A stretch of 64,000 nucleotides of DNA. Origin: Flavobacterium crocinum (GTDB lineage: Bacteria > Bacteroidota > Bacteroidia > Flavobacteriales > Flavobacteriaceae). The DNA lies in the NCBI RefSeq assembly GCF_003122385.1, contig NZ_CP029255.1, forward strand, positions 2,356,001-2,420,000, written 5' to 3'. The translations under genes were made by a program, and so were the position numbers. Positions within the stretch are counted from its first letter, which is position 1; every line of letters begins with the position of its first letter. This document shows, piece after piece, positions 18,681 to 27,414 of this stretch. The notes below the pieces were generated by a model. That model worked only from the letters and a program-made list of their open reading frames with translations, searched no databases and had not been told where the DNA came from.

Positions 18681-18733
18681 TTTTTTATAAAAGAATTTTA
18701 TCTACTTTAGCATAACAGAACGGAACAGAACGG
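18680..18733 (+). promoter_or_regulatory. Promoter and tandem repeat before the GntR regulator gene
   Basis: ATTT (18680-18683), 19 bases and TACTTTAG (18703-18710) approximate a Bacteroidota promoter. Just downstream AACAGAACGG occurs twice in direct tandem (18714-18723, 18724-18733), ending one base before the ATG. The repeat covers the expected transcription start and leader, a good place for autoregulation by the GntR-type protein. Confidence 0.55.
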
Positions 18734-18734
18734 T

Positions 18735-19742
18735 ATGCCAAAAGAAGAAGAAAAATTTGAGTTTATAATGAATCACGAAAGTGATATTCCGAAGTATCAG
18801 CAGTTGGTTGACGGAATCACAAATTCGATTGCAGAGAATATTTTGCAAAAGGGAGATTTGCTTCCGTCTGTGAATGTGATCTGCAAGACGTATCAGCTTT
18901 CGAGAGATACGGTTTTTAAGGCGTATTCGATTTTAAAAGAGCAGAAAGTGATTGATTCTGTGCCGAATAAAGGCTATTATGTAGCGGGCGAAACCAGAAA
19001 AGTACTTTTAGTTTTAGATACGTTTAAGGCTTATAAAGAGGTTTTGTACCATTCGGTTGTGAATAATCTGCCCGATAATGTGATTATTGACGTACAGTTT
19101 CACCATTATAATATTGATGTTTTTAAAACGATTATCAATAACGGAATTGGGAAGTACTATAAATATGTGGTGATGAATTTTGATCACCGGGATATTGCTC
19201 CGGCATTGTCGGCAATTGCCAGCGACAAATTGCTTTTGATTGACTGGAATATTCAGGCAGATAAAGCCAATAATTATGTGTTTCAGGATTTTGGGAAGGC
19301 GTTTTATGAGTCTTTGACAGAAGCGGTGGATTTGTTTAAAAAGTATAAAAAGATACAACTTATATATCCTGATTTTACTAATCATCCGTGGGAAACAGTG
19401 GATTTTTTCAAGAAATTTTGTGCCGATTTTGGTTTTGAATACGAAGTGATTACAGATCCAAAGAAGTTCAATATCGAAAAAGGAATTGCCTATATAAGTG
19501 TAAGCGACAGGATTTTAGGTCACTTTTTGGAGCAGTGCAAAGAGAAAGATTACGAACCGGGAAAAGATGTTGGATTTTTATCATATAACGAAACCCCGAT
19601 GAAGAAATTTATATACAAAGGAATTTCGGTTGTTTCAACTGATTTTAAAGAAATAGGAACCAAAGCGGCGGCATTTATCACACATGACGAAGAAACGAAG
19701 TGTTATGTGCCGACAAAATTAATAATAAGAGAATCATTGTAA
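18735..19742 (+). CDS. GntR-family regulator with sugar-binding domain, xylose operon
   Basis: The 335-residue protein joins an N-terminal winged helix of the GntR type (about 12-80; note DLLPSVNVICKTYQLSRDTV) to a periplasmic-binding-protein-like sensor domain (about 85-335), instead of the usual UTRA or FadR domain. This pairing is common in Bacteroidota sugar regulators. It lies two bases upstream of xylulokinase and then xylose isomerase, so it is very probably a xylose- or xylulose-responsive regulator of its own operon. No regulator gene of the hybrid two-component type is present in the locus. Confidence 0.88.
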   Translation: MPKEEEKFEFIMNHESDIPKYQQLVDGITNSIAENILQKGDLLPSVNVICKTYQLSRDTVFKAYSILKEQKVIDSVPNKGYYVAGETRKVLLVLDTFKAYKEVLYHSVVNNLPDNVIIDVQFHHYNIDVFKTIINNGIGKYYKYVVMNFDHRDIAPALSAIASDKLLLIDWNIQADKANNYVFQDFGKAFYESLTEAVDLFKKYKKIQLIYPDFTNHPWETVDFFKKFCADFGFEYEVITDPKKFNIEKGIAYISVSDRILGHFLEQCKEKDYEPGKDVGFLSYNETPMKKFIYKGISVVSTDFKEIGTKAAAFITHDEETKCYVPTKLIIRESL

Positions 19743-19744
19743 GT

Positions 19745-21226
19745 ATGTATTATATCGGATATGATATTGGAAGTTCTTCTGTGAAAGCAGCAATTGTTGA
19801 AGCAGAAACGGGTAAAAAAGTGATCGTTTTGAATGAACCTCAGAACGAGATGGAAATCCTTTCGATTCACCCAGACTGGGCGGAACAAGATCCCGAAATG
19901 TGGTGGCAGTACATTTGTACAGCAACGAAAAGAGCCATTAAAGAAGCGAATATTGATGCGTCTAAAATTCAGGGAATTGGTATTTCGTACCAAATGCATG
20001 GATTAGTAATTGTTGACAAAGATAACGCTCCGTTACGAAATTCTATTATTTGGTGTGACAGCCGTGCGGTTGAAATTGGGAATACCGCTTTCGCTGAAAT
20101 TGGAGAACAAAAATGTATGGAGCATTTATTGAATTCTCCAGGAAATTTCACGGCTTCAAAACTGAAATGGGTAAAAGAAAATGAACCAGCAGTTTACAAT
20201 AAAACTGCTAAATACATGCTTCCGGGAGATTATATCGCTTTGAAATTGACAGGCGAAGTAACGACTACCAAAAATGGCTTGTCTGAAGGAATGCTTTGGG
20301 ATTATAAAGAAAATAAAGTAGCCGACTGGCTTTTGGAATATTACGGAATTGATACCGCATTGACTCCAAAAATTGTGGAAAACTTTACAAACCAAGGAGT
20401 TGTAACTGAAAAAGCTTCACAAGAATCAGGTCTTCCAGCTGGAATTCCGATTGTGTACAGAGCAGGAGATCAGCCTAATAATGCTTTGTCGTTGAATGTA
20501 CTTCGTTCGGGAGAAGTTGCAGCAACGGGCGGTACATCTGGTGTTTTCTATGCTGTTACAGAAACAAACTCAGGAAAAAGTACTCGTGTAAACAACTTCG
20601 TTCATGTAAATTATACAGAATCAAATCCGAGAGTTGGAAAATTACTGAATATAAACGGTGCGGGAATTCAATACCGATGGATGCGAAACAATATCGGAAA
20701 TGAGTCGTATGAAGAAATGAATGAAAAAGCATCTCAGATCAATGTAGGCTCACAAGGTTTGGTTGTCATTCCGTTTGGAAATGGCGCTGAAAGAATGTTC
20801 AATAATAAAAATATTGGATCTCATATTTTAAACCTGAATTTTAATATTCATACCAACGCGCATTTGTTTAGAGCATCTTTGGAAGCAATTGCATTTTCTT
20901 TTGTGTACGGAATGGAATGTCTGAAAGATGATCATGCAACGATTAATGTAATCAGAGCTGGAAATGATAATTTATTCCGTTCTGAAATTTTCTCTAATAC
21001 AGTGGCAACATTAATAGGGCATGAAATCGAAATTTACAATACAACCGGAGCAGTAGGAGCAGCAAGAGCGGTAGGCTTGACAGATGGTGACTTTGAAAAA
21101 TTTGGTTCAGGAATTACAACAAACGATCACGTAATGACCTTTTTACCTCTAAAAAATAAAGAGGAATACGAGACGGCTTATCAAAAATGGAAAAAAGAAT
21201 TAGAATTAATATTAACAAATAAATAA
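19745..21226 (+). CDS. xylB: Xylulokinase
   Basis: The 493-residue FGGY-family kinase phosphorylates D-xylulose to xylulose 5-phosphate with ATP. It starts with the phosphate-binding YYIGYDIGSSSVKAAI and has the family blocks GISYQMHGLVIVD, IIWCDSRA and the C-terminal ATP-site region RAGNDNLFRSEIF. I chose ATG 19745, two bases after the GntR stop, over an upstream ATG at 19700 inside that gene, because the sugar-kinase fold begins at once. Xylose isomerase follows nine bases later, so the three genes form one operon. Confidence 0.96.
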   Translation: MYYIGYDIGSSSVKAAIVEAETGKKVIVLNEPQNEMEILSIHPDWAEQDPEMWWQYICTATKRAIKEANIDASKIQGIGISYQMHGLVIVDKDNAPLRNSIIWCDSRAVEIGNTAFAEIGEQKCMEHLLNSPGNFTASKLKWVKENEPAVYNKTAKYMLPGDYIALKLTGEVTTTKNGLSEGMLWDYKENKVADWLLEYYGIDTALTPKIVENFTNQGVVTEKASQESGLPAGIPIVYRAGDQPNNALSLNVLRSGEVAATGGTSGVFYAVTETNSGKSTRVNNFVHVNYTESNPRVGKLLNINGAGIQYRWMRNNIGNESYEEMNEKASQINVGSQGLVVIPFGNGAERMFNNKNIGSHILNLNFNIHTNAHLFRASLEAIAFSFVYGMECLKDDHATINVIRAGNDNLFRSEIFSNTVATLIGHEIEIYNTTGAVGAARAVGLTDGDFEKFGSGITTNDHVMTFLPLKNKEEYETAYQKWKKELELILTNK

Positions 21227-21235
21227 AAAGATAAA

Positions 21236-22561
21236 ATGATAGTTTTAGGAGATAAAGAATACTACAAAGGTATTGGCCAAATTAAGTTTGAAGGAAAAGA
21301 GTCTGACAATCCTTTGGCGTTTAAATATTACAATCCGGACCAAGTTGTAGCAGGAAAAACAATGCGTGAGCACTTTAAATTTGCTATTGCTTACTGGCAT
21401 ACTTTCTGCGGACAAGGAAGCGATCCATTCGGACCAGGAACACAGCAGTTTGCTTGGGATGCTTCATCAGATCCGTATCAGGCAGCAAAAGATAAGGCAG
21501 ATGCTGCTTTTGAATTCATCAGCAAAATGGGATTCGATTATTTCTGTTTCCACGATTACGATTTGATCGCCGAAGGAGCAACTTTTGCAGAATCAGAAAA
21601 ACGTTTGGCTTTTATTACAGATTATTTAAAACAGAAAAAAGCAGACTCTGGAATTAAATTACTTTGGGGAACTTCAAACTGTTTCTCGAACCCAAGATTC
21701 ATGAACGGAGCCGCTACAAATCCTGATTTTAATGTAGTAGCAAGAGCGGGTGGACAAGTAAAATTAGCACTTGACGCAACAATCGCTTTAGGTGGAGAAA
21801 ACTACGTATTCTGGGGTGGTAGAGAAGGTTATATGTCTTTACTAAACACTGATATGGGAAGAGAATTAGACCACATGGCGCAATTCTTAGCAATGTCTAG
21901 AGACTATGCAAGAGCTCAAGGTTTTAAAGGAACTTTCTTCATCGAGCCAAAACCAATGGAGCCATCAAAACACCAATACGATTTTGACTCGGCTACAGCG
22001 ATCGGATTCTTGAAAAATTATGGTTTAGACAAAGATTTCAAAATCAATATTGAGGTTAACCACGCTACATTGGCACAACACACTTTCCAACACGAATTAG
22101 AAGTGGCTGCAAAAGCTGGAATGCTAGGAAGTATCGATGCTAACAGAGGAGATTACCAAAACGGATGGGATACAGACCAGTTCCCAAATAACATTCAGGA
22201 AACTACTGAAGCGATGTTGGTTTTCTTAAAAGCTGGCGGATTGCAAGGCGGAGGAGTTAACTTTGATGCTAAAATCAGAAGAAACTCAACAGACTTAGAA
22301 GATGTTTTCTTAGCACATATTGGCGGAGCTGATACTTTTGCAAGAGCTTTATTGACTGCAGATAAAATCATCACTTCTTCTCCTTATGAGAAATTAAGAA
22401 AAGAAAGATACAGCTCTTTCGATTCTGGAAAAGGAAAAGATTTTGCTGATGGAAAATTAAACTTGAAAGATCTTTATACTATCGCTCACGAAAATGGAGA
22501 ATTAAATCTTCAAAGCGGTAAACAAGAATTGTTTGAAAATATCATCAACCAATATATTTAA
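21236..22561 (+). CDS. xylA: Xylose isomerase
   Basis: The 441-residue class II xylose isomerase converts D-xylose to D-xylulose with two divalent metals. The catalytic His106 lies in YFCFHDYDL, the metal ligand Glu237 in [17 protein letters not shown], and [17 protein letters not shown] is the second metal-site block; GSIDANRGD is also intact. Length and motifs match bacterial class II enzymes. It is cytoplasmic and, with XylB, feeds the pentose phosphate pathway. Confidence 0.97.
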   Translation: MIVLGDKEYYKGIGQIKFEGKESDNPLAFKYYNPDQVVAGKTMREHFKFAIAYWHTFCGQGSDPFGPGTQQFAWDASSDPYQAAKDKADAAFEFISKMGFDYFCFHDYDLIAEGATFAESEKRLAFITDYLKQKKADSGIKLLWGTSNCFSNPRFMNGAATNPDFNVVARAGGQVKLALDATIALGGENYVFWGGREGYMSLLNTDMGRELDHMAQFLAMSRDYARAQGFKGTFFIEPKPMEPSKHQYDFDSATAIGFLKNYGLDKDFKINIEVNHATLAQHTFQHELEVAAKAGMLGSIDANRGDYQNGWDTDQFPNNIQETTEAMLVFLKAGGLQGGGVNFDAKIRRNSTDLEDVFLAHIGGADTFARALLTADKIITSSPYEKLRKERYSSFDSGKGKDFADGKLNLKDLYTIAHENGELNLQSGKQELFENIINQYI

Positions 22562-22580
22562 TTGGTAAAATTACATAATT

Positions 22581-22613
22581 AAACCTAACAGGTTTTCAAA
22601 ACCTGTTAGGTTT
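22581..22613. terminator. AACCTG-family palindrome after xylA
   Basis: AAACCTAACAGGTTTTC and its complement form a 33-base near-perfect hairpin 20 bases after the xylA stop codon, ending in TTTG. Its position suggests termination; its sequence is the same repeat family as at 9371. Confidence 0.6.
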
Positions 22614-22925
22614 GTTTCTACAAAATATTTAGTGAGAGAAAAAAATCTAAAAGAGATTAAAATTTTAAATATGATAGCTATAAAACGTTAATATGTTTAA
22701 AGAATAATTTTTAGATAAAAAGCTTTGAAAATGTGTATTAAGATTATGGCTTTTTGCTTTGAGATTTAAGAAAAACAGATTGAAGGTTTAGTTACTGTTT
22801 TTTGAAAATCAAAACGAATAAAAAGTCAGTTTGATAAAATAATAAGTGAGTATTTTTTATTGAAGGTTTTTTGAAGAGCAGAATCAATCGAAATGCACAT
22901 TTTTCACTCGCTAGAACACACTGAG
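22614..22925. other. AT-rich non-coding stretch between xylA and tal
   Basis: I see no coding sequence and no clear motif in this part of the 436-base gap; it may contain the tal promoter, but no element stands out. Confidence 0.5.
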
Positions 22926-22964
22926 AACTTTGTCAATGTTTTAAACTTTGACAAAGTTTTTTTT
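22926..22964 (+). terminator. Terminator-like hairpin in front of tal
   Basis: AACTTTGTCAA (22926-22936) pairs with TTGACAAAGTT (22948-22958) and is followed by six or more T. It lies only 34 bases before the tal start codon, so it either ends upstream reading or acts as an attenuator in the tal leader. Confidence 0.6.
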
Positions 22965-22997
22965 ACGCAAAAATACTTTTAACTTAAACCAAAACTT

Positions 22998-23654
22998 ATG
23001 AAATTTTTTATTGACACTGCCAATCTTCAGGACATTGAAGAAGCGCAGGCTTTAGGCGTTTTAGACGGCGTAACCACCAATCCGTCTTTGATGGCAAAAG
23101 AAGGCATTACAGGAAAACAAAACATCCTAAATCATTATTTAGCTATTTGTAATATCGTTGAAGGCGATGTTTCGGCTGAGGTAATCTCGACTGACTTTGA
23201 AGGAATGGTTAGAGAAGGAGAAGAGCTGGCAGCTTTACATCCTCAAATTGTAGTGAAACTGCCCATGATTGGCGACGGTGTAAAAGCCTGTAAATATTTT
23301 TCTTCAAAAGGAATCCGTACCAATGTAACTTTAGTGTTTTCTGCGGGACAAGCTTTACTTGCTGCCAAAGCTGGAGCGACTTATGTTTCGCCATTTTTAG
23401 GAAGATTAGACGACGTTTCTACAGACGGAATGCACTTAATTTCTGAAATCAGAGAAATCTATGATAATTATGGTTATCAGACACAAATTCTTTCAGCATC
23501 AGTAAGACATACGATGCATATTATTAACTGTGCCAAAATTGGTTCAGATATTATGACTGGACCTTTATCGGCAATCAAAGGTTTGTTGAAACATCCGTTG
23601 ACCGATATTGGTTTGAAACAATTTGTTGAAGATGCTAAAAAGATGAATTTATAA
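22998..23654 (+). CDS. tal: Small transaldolase / fructose-6-phosphate aldolase family
   Basis: The 218-residue protein belongs to the short TalC/MipB class. It starts [17 protein letters not shown], followed by [13 protein letters not shown], and the Schiff-base lysine is Lys87 in [10 protein letters not shown]. Proteins this short act either as transaldolase in the pentose phosphate pathway or as fructose-6-phosphate aldolase. Next to xylA and xylB, the transaldolase role, recycling xylulose 5-phosphate carbon, is the natural reading. It ends at a strong terminator. Confidence 0.92.
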   Translation: MKFFIDTANLQDIEEAQALGVLDGVTTNPSLMAKEGITGKQNILNHYLAICNIVEGDVSAEVISTDFEGMVREGEELAALHPQIVVKLPMIGDGVKACKYFSSKGIRTNVTLVFSAGQALLAAKAGATYVSPFLGRLDDVSTDGMHLISEIREIYDNYGYQTQILSASVRHTMHIINCAKIGSDIMTGPLSAIKGLLKHPLTDIGLKQFVEDAKKMNL

Positions 23655-23683
23655 ATTTCTTTGATTCATTTTCTACTATTTTT

Positions 23684-23721
23684 TGAATCCCCTCCAACTG
23701 AATTTGGAGGGGATTTTTTTT
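23684..23721 (+). terminator. Terminator after tal
   Basis: ATCCCCTCCAA (about 23686) pairs with TTGGAGGGGAT and runs into eight T. GC-rich arms and the T tract make this a clear intrinsic terminator. Confidence 0.88.
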
Positions 23722-23731
23722 GAAATAAAAG

Positions 23732-23741
23732 CAACCGATTG
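23732..23741 (+). promoter_or_regulatory. LacI-type operator, distal site upstream of susC
   Basis: CAACCGATTG sits 350 bases upstream of the promoter-proximal copy at 24082 and just after the tal terminator. No convincing promoter surrounds it, so it may be an auxiliary site for DNA looping. Confidence 0.6.
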
Positions 23742-24081
23742 TTTGTTTTATGCTTTTGTAAGAAATATATTGTTTAGTTGTCAATTGTTTGATTAGTAGT
23801 TGATAAGCGAATAAAAGCCTTGTTTTATAAGGGCTGGATAAGGATTTAGTCTCAAACTCATTTTTACAAGTTTACTACAACGTTTTAGTGATTTTTGGTA
23901 AAATATTAAAATTTAACTTTTTATGTTTTTTTTAAGATTTAGAACTAAATCATTTATTATCTCTAACGTTTTCGTTGTATTAATTATGGTTTTTAATAAT
24001 TATTCAATGTTTTAATAGTATATGCAAAAAATATGTTTTTTTAAAGAGGTATTTTTTTTAAAATGACAAAAAAAATTAACG
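23742..24081. other. AT-rich upstream region of the xylan susC
   Basis: The 576-base gap 23655-24230 has no coding sequence that I can support. Besides the terminator and two operator words it is AT-rich with long T runs. Confidence 0.5.
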
Positions 24082-24118
24082 CAACCGATTGTGTGTTGTT
24101 GTTTTTTGCATATATTTG
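24082..24118 (+). promoter_or_regulatory. Promoter and overlapping LacI-type operator of the susC operon
   Basis: ATTG (24088-24091), a 19-base spacer and TATATTTG (24111-24118) match the Bacteroidota promoter TTTG-N19-TAnnTTTG. The operator CAACCGATTG (24082-24091) includes the -33 element, so a bound repressor would block sigma contact. The susC start is about 105 bases after the expected transcription start. Confidence 0.75.
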
Positions 24119-24230
24119 TTTTGACTATAAGTTGTTTTTGTTTGATCTTTTAATATAAAAAAACAAATTATAGGTCAATTAAAATTAAACTAACTAAACC
24201 ATACTTATTAACTCATTAAACCAATTATTT

Positions 24231-27200
24231 ATGACTAACTTTTTAATTACTAAAAGCAGATCTAAATACTTTAAGAATTTGGGATTCTTAATCCTGATGC
24301 TGGTATTTTCTGCCGCGGTAAATGCGCAAACTACTGTTTCGGGTACTGTATCTGATGGTAGTGGACCAATACCAGGTGTGAATATTATTGTAAAAGGAAC
24401 CAAAACGACTACTGTGTCTAATTTTGATGGAACTTACTCCATAACCGGAGTTCCGGCTAATGCTACTTTATCTTTCAGTTTTATAGGTTATAAAACCAAA
24501 GAGATCGCTGTTGCTAATAAAAATAAAATTGATATTACACTGGAAGAAGATTTGAACAGCTTACAAGAAGTTGTGGTTATCGGTTATGGTACAGCAAAAA
24601 GAGGCGATTTAACAGGTGCAATTTCTTCTGTAAATAGCGTTGCAATAGCACAATCTGTACCAACTACTCTTGATCAGGTATTACAAGGTCGTGTTGCAGG
24701 GGTTAATATTCAGGCAAATAATGGAGCTCCGGGTTCCAGTTCGTCTGTTCGTATTCGTGGTATCAGTTCTATCTCGGGAGGTAATGAGCCAATTTATGTA
24801 ATTGATGGAGTAGTAATTGATGGAAATACAGGTTCAAATAATACTAACCCATTAGCAGGTATTAATCCTGCAGATGTCGCATCGGTAGATATTCTGAAAG
24901 ATGCCTCAGCTACAGCTATTTACGGTTCCAGAGCGGGTAGTGGTGTTATTATTATTACCACAAAGGCGGGTAGAAAAGGGGAACTTACTATGAATTTTGA
25001 TAGTTATGTAGGATGGCAGGAAATACCAAAACAGCTTCAGGTACTAAATTTAAGAGAATACGGAACGTTGAAAAACACCCGTTCAGATTTAGGAATTGTA
25101 CAAAGAGATCCTTATTTTATTCGTCCTGATTTATTAGGAGAAGGAACAAACTGGCAGGATGAGTTGTTTACAACTGCCATGATGCAGAGTTATAATTTAT
25201 CAGGATCAGGAGGTTCTGATACAACTACATATGCATTTGGTATGGGATATCTGGATCAGGAAGGGGTAGCGATTGGATCAGGATTTAATCGTGTAAATCT
25301 TAGAGGAGTAATTGATTCGCAGGTAAAAAGCTTTTTAAAAGTTGGAGTAAATCTTGCTGTCTACAAAACCAATCAGACCAATACTTTTTCTGATGGAGCT
25401 TTAATACTAACAGCTTTAAAACAAACACCTAATGTAGCAGCACGTAATGCAGACGGAACTTTTGATGGCCCTGATACTACAGAATTTGTACAGAATAACC
25501 CATTAGGTCTTGCTTTAATGAGAGACAACTACAATAAAAATTATGGTATAAGAGGAAATGTTTATGCTGAAATCTCTTTCTCTAAGGATTTAAAGCTTAA
25601 AACAAACTATTCAATAGACTATAATTTTGGAAATAACTATACTTTTAATCCATCTTATACTTTTGGAGCACTTGTAAACGAAGTAAGAGAAGGAAGCAGA
25701 ACAAAATCACTTAGTGACAACTGGATCTGGACTAATACATTAACTTATAATAAAACTTTTGGAAAACACGCTGTTACTGCTTTGGCAGCTCAGGAATATG
25801 TAGAAAAAAACAACGATAACTTGTACGGATATCGTTCTGGTTACATTACAAATGGAGCTACAGATTTAAATGCCGGGGATTCTACTACGGCCAGAAATTC
25901 AAATGGAAGTTTTACCGGAGCTCTTAGTTCGTACTTTGGAAGAGTATTTTATTCTTTTGATGATAAGTATTTGTTGACCGGGACTTTAAGATATGATGGT
26001 TCTTCTCAGTTTGCTGAGGAAAATCGTTGGGATTGGTTTCCATCAGCGGCCTTTGCCTGGAAAGTTTCAAATGAAAGCTTTTTAAAAGAAAATAAGACGA
26101 TCAACAATTTGAAATTAAGATTAGGATGGGGACTTGTTGGAAATCAGAATGTTCAATACGCTTATCCTTATACCTCAATTTATGGGACATCTGCAACCAA
26201 TTGGGGAAGCGGACAAATTGCAACCAATACCGCTAATCCGGATCTGAGATGGGAAAAAACAAAATCGACCAATTTGGGACTTGATTTGGGCTTGTTTGAT
26301 AATAGAATTGAATTAATTGCTGATGTTTACTACAAGAAAACAGATGGATTACTACTTCCTTTATCACTCCCGGCTTATGCAGGGACAACAGGTCAGGGAT
26401 CTACCACTCCGCCTATATTTAATATTGGTTCTATTGAAAACAAGGGACTTGAGTTAAGCCTGAATACCATCAATATGGAAAGACCTGATTTTGTCTGGAA
26501 GTCTAATTTTACTTTCTCTCTTAACAGAAGTAAAGTTTTAGCACTTAATTCAGAAGCAGGAGTTTATGATCAGACAGTTCAGCAGGGATCGGATGTTACT
26601 GTTGTAACCCGTACAGCTGTTGGACAACCAATAGGACAGTTTTATGGTTATAAAGTAATTGGACGTTTTGAGAAAGCTACCGATTTTTATTATAAAGATA
26701 AAGACGGCGTGGTAAAACCAACTGCTTTACCTGAAGGAATGGCAATTGGAGAAAATGGAGTATGGATAGGAGACTATATTTTTGATGATAAAAATAAAGA
26801 TGGGGTTATCAACGAAAAAGATTTGAGTTTTATTGGAAACCCGGAACCAAAATTTGTTTTTGGAGTAGGTAATACTTTTTCATTCAAAGGTTTTGATGTC
26901 AATATTTTTCTAACAGGATCTTACGGGAATGAAGTGCTGAATTATCAAAGAAGATGGTTGGAAAACCCTCGTGAAAATACCAATTTATTAAAATCAGCTT
27001 TAGGATACGCACAATTAGAATTAATTGATCCGACAGGACCAAATGATTATCGTAATGTTCAGATTGTTGGAGGTGATCCTTACATGCCTAGAATTGGAGC
27101 TTCATCTGCTTCATCTGCCTCTAATTATCGCTTGAGTAACCGATTTGTTGAAGACGGATCTTACGTAAGAATAAAAAATATTTCTATTGGATATAATCTG

Positions 27201-27401
27201 CCTAAGAACTTGTATTCAAAATATGGTATTTCGAATGTAAAAGTATACACTAATACACAAAATGTACTGACATTCACCAAATACAAAGGATATGATCCTG
27301 AAGTAGGTGCTGCAAATCAAAATAATCTTTTAAACGGTGTTGATAATGGACGTTACCCGTCACCAATAATCACTACACTTGGATTAACCATTAATTTCTA
27401 A
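24231..27401 (+). CDS. susC: SusC/RagA TonB-dependent outer-membrane transporter, xylan locus
   Basis: The 1056-residue protein is a SusC-type porin that imports oligosaccharides using TonB energy. After the signal peptide (ends near NAQ) comes a carboxypeptidase-regulatory-like domain (about 35-110), the plug with VVVIGYGTAKRGDLTGAISS and VIDGVVID, and a 22-strand barrel to the C-terminal residue Phe (GLTINF). There is no STN domain, unlike the SusC at 41038, so it does not signal through an anti-sigma factor. It heads an operon of SusC, SusD, a binding lipoprotein and GH10, under the operator at 24082. Confidence 0.96.
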   Translation: MTNFLITKSRSKYFKNLGFLILMLVFSAAVNAQTTVSGTVSDGSGPIPGVNIIVKGTKTTTVSNFDGTYSITGVPANATLSFSFIGYKTKEIAVANKNKIDITLEEDLNSLQEVVVIGYGTAKRGDLTGAISSVNSVAIAQSVPTTLDQVLQGRVAGVNIQANNGAPGSSSSVRIRGISSISGGNEPIYVIDGVVIDGNTGSNNTNPLAGINPADVASVDILKDASATAIYGSRAGSGVIIITTKAGRKGELTMNFDSYVGWQEIPKQLQVLNLREYGTLKNTRSDLGIVQRDPYFIRPDLLGEGTNWQDELFTTAMMQSYNLSGSGGSDTTTYAFGMGYLDQEGVAIGSGFNRVNLRGVIDSQVKSFLKVGVNLAVYKTNQTNTFSDGALILTALKQTPNVAARNADGTFDGPDTTEFVQNNPLGLALMRDNYNKNYGIRGNVYAEISFSKDLKLKTNYSIDYNFGNNYTFNPSYTFGALVNEVREGSRTKSLSDNWIWTNTLTYNKTFGKHAVTALAAQEYVEKNNDNLYGYRSGYITNGATDLNAGDSTTARNSNGSFTGALSSYFGRVFYSFDDKYLLTGTLRYDGSSQFAEENRWDWFPSAAFAWKVSNESFLKENKTINNLKLRLGWGLVGNQNVQYAYPYTSIYGTSATNWGSGQIATNTANPDLRWEKTKSTNLGLDLGLFDNRIELIADVYYKKTDGLLLPLSLPAYAGTTGQGSTTPPIFNIGSIENKGLELSLNTINMERPDFVWKSNFTFSLNRSKVLALNSEAGVYDQTVQQGSDVTVVTRTAVGQPIGQFYGYKVIGRFEKATDFYYKDKDGVVKPTALPEGMAIGENGVWIGDYIFDDKNKDGVINEKDLSFIGNPEPKFVFGVGNTFSFKGFDVNIFLTGSYGNEVLNYQRRWLENPRENTNLLKSALGYAQLELIDPTGPNDYRNVQIVGGDPYMPRIGASSASSASNYRLSNRFVEDGSYVRIKNISIGYNLPKNLYSKYGISNVKVYTNTQNVLTFTKYKGYDPEVGAANQNNLLNGVDNGRYPSPIITTLGLTINF

Positions 27402-27414
27402 AATTTTCCAGACA

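Noticed and set aside
19700..19744. Upstream ATG start for xylulokinase
   Set aside because: It would overlap the GntR gene by 43 bases and add 15 residues before the conserved kinase start; ATG 19745 fits better.
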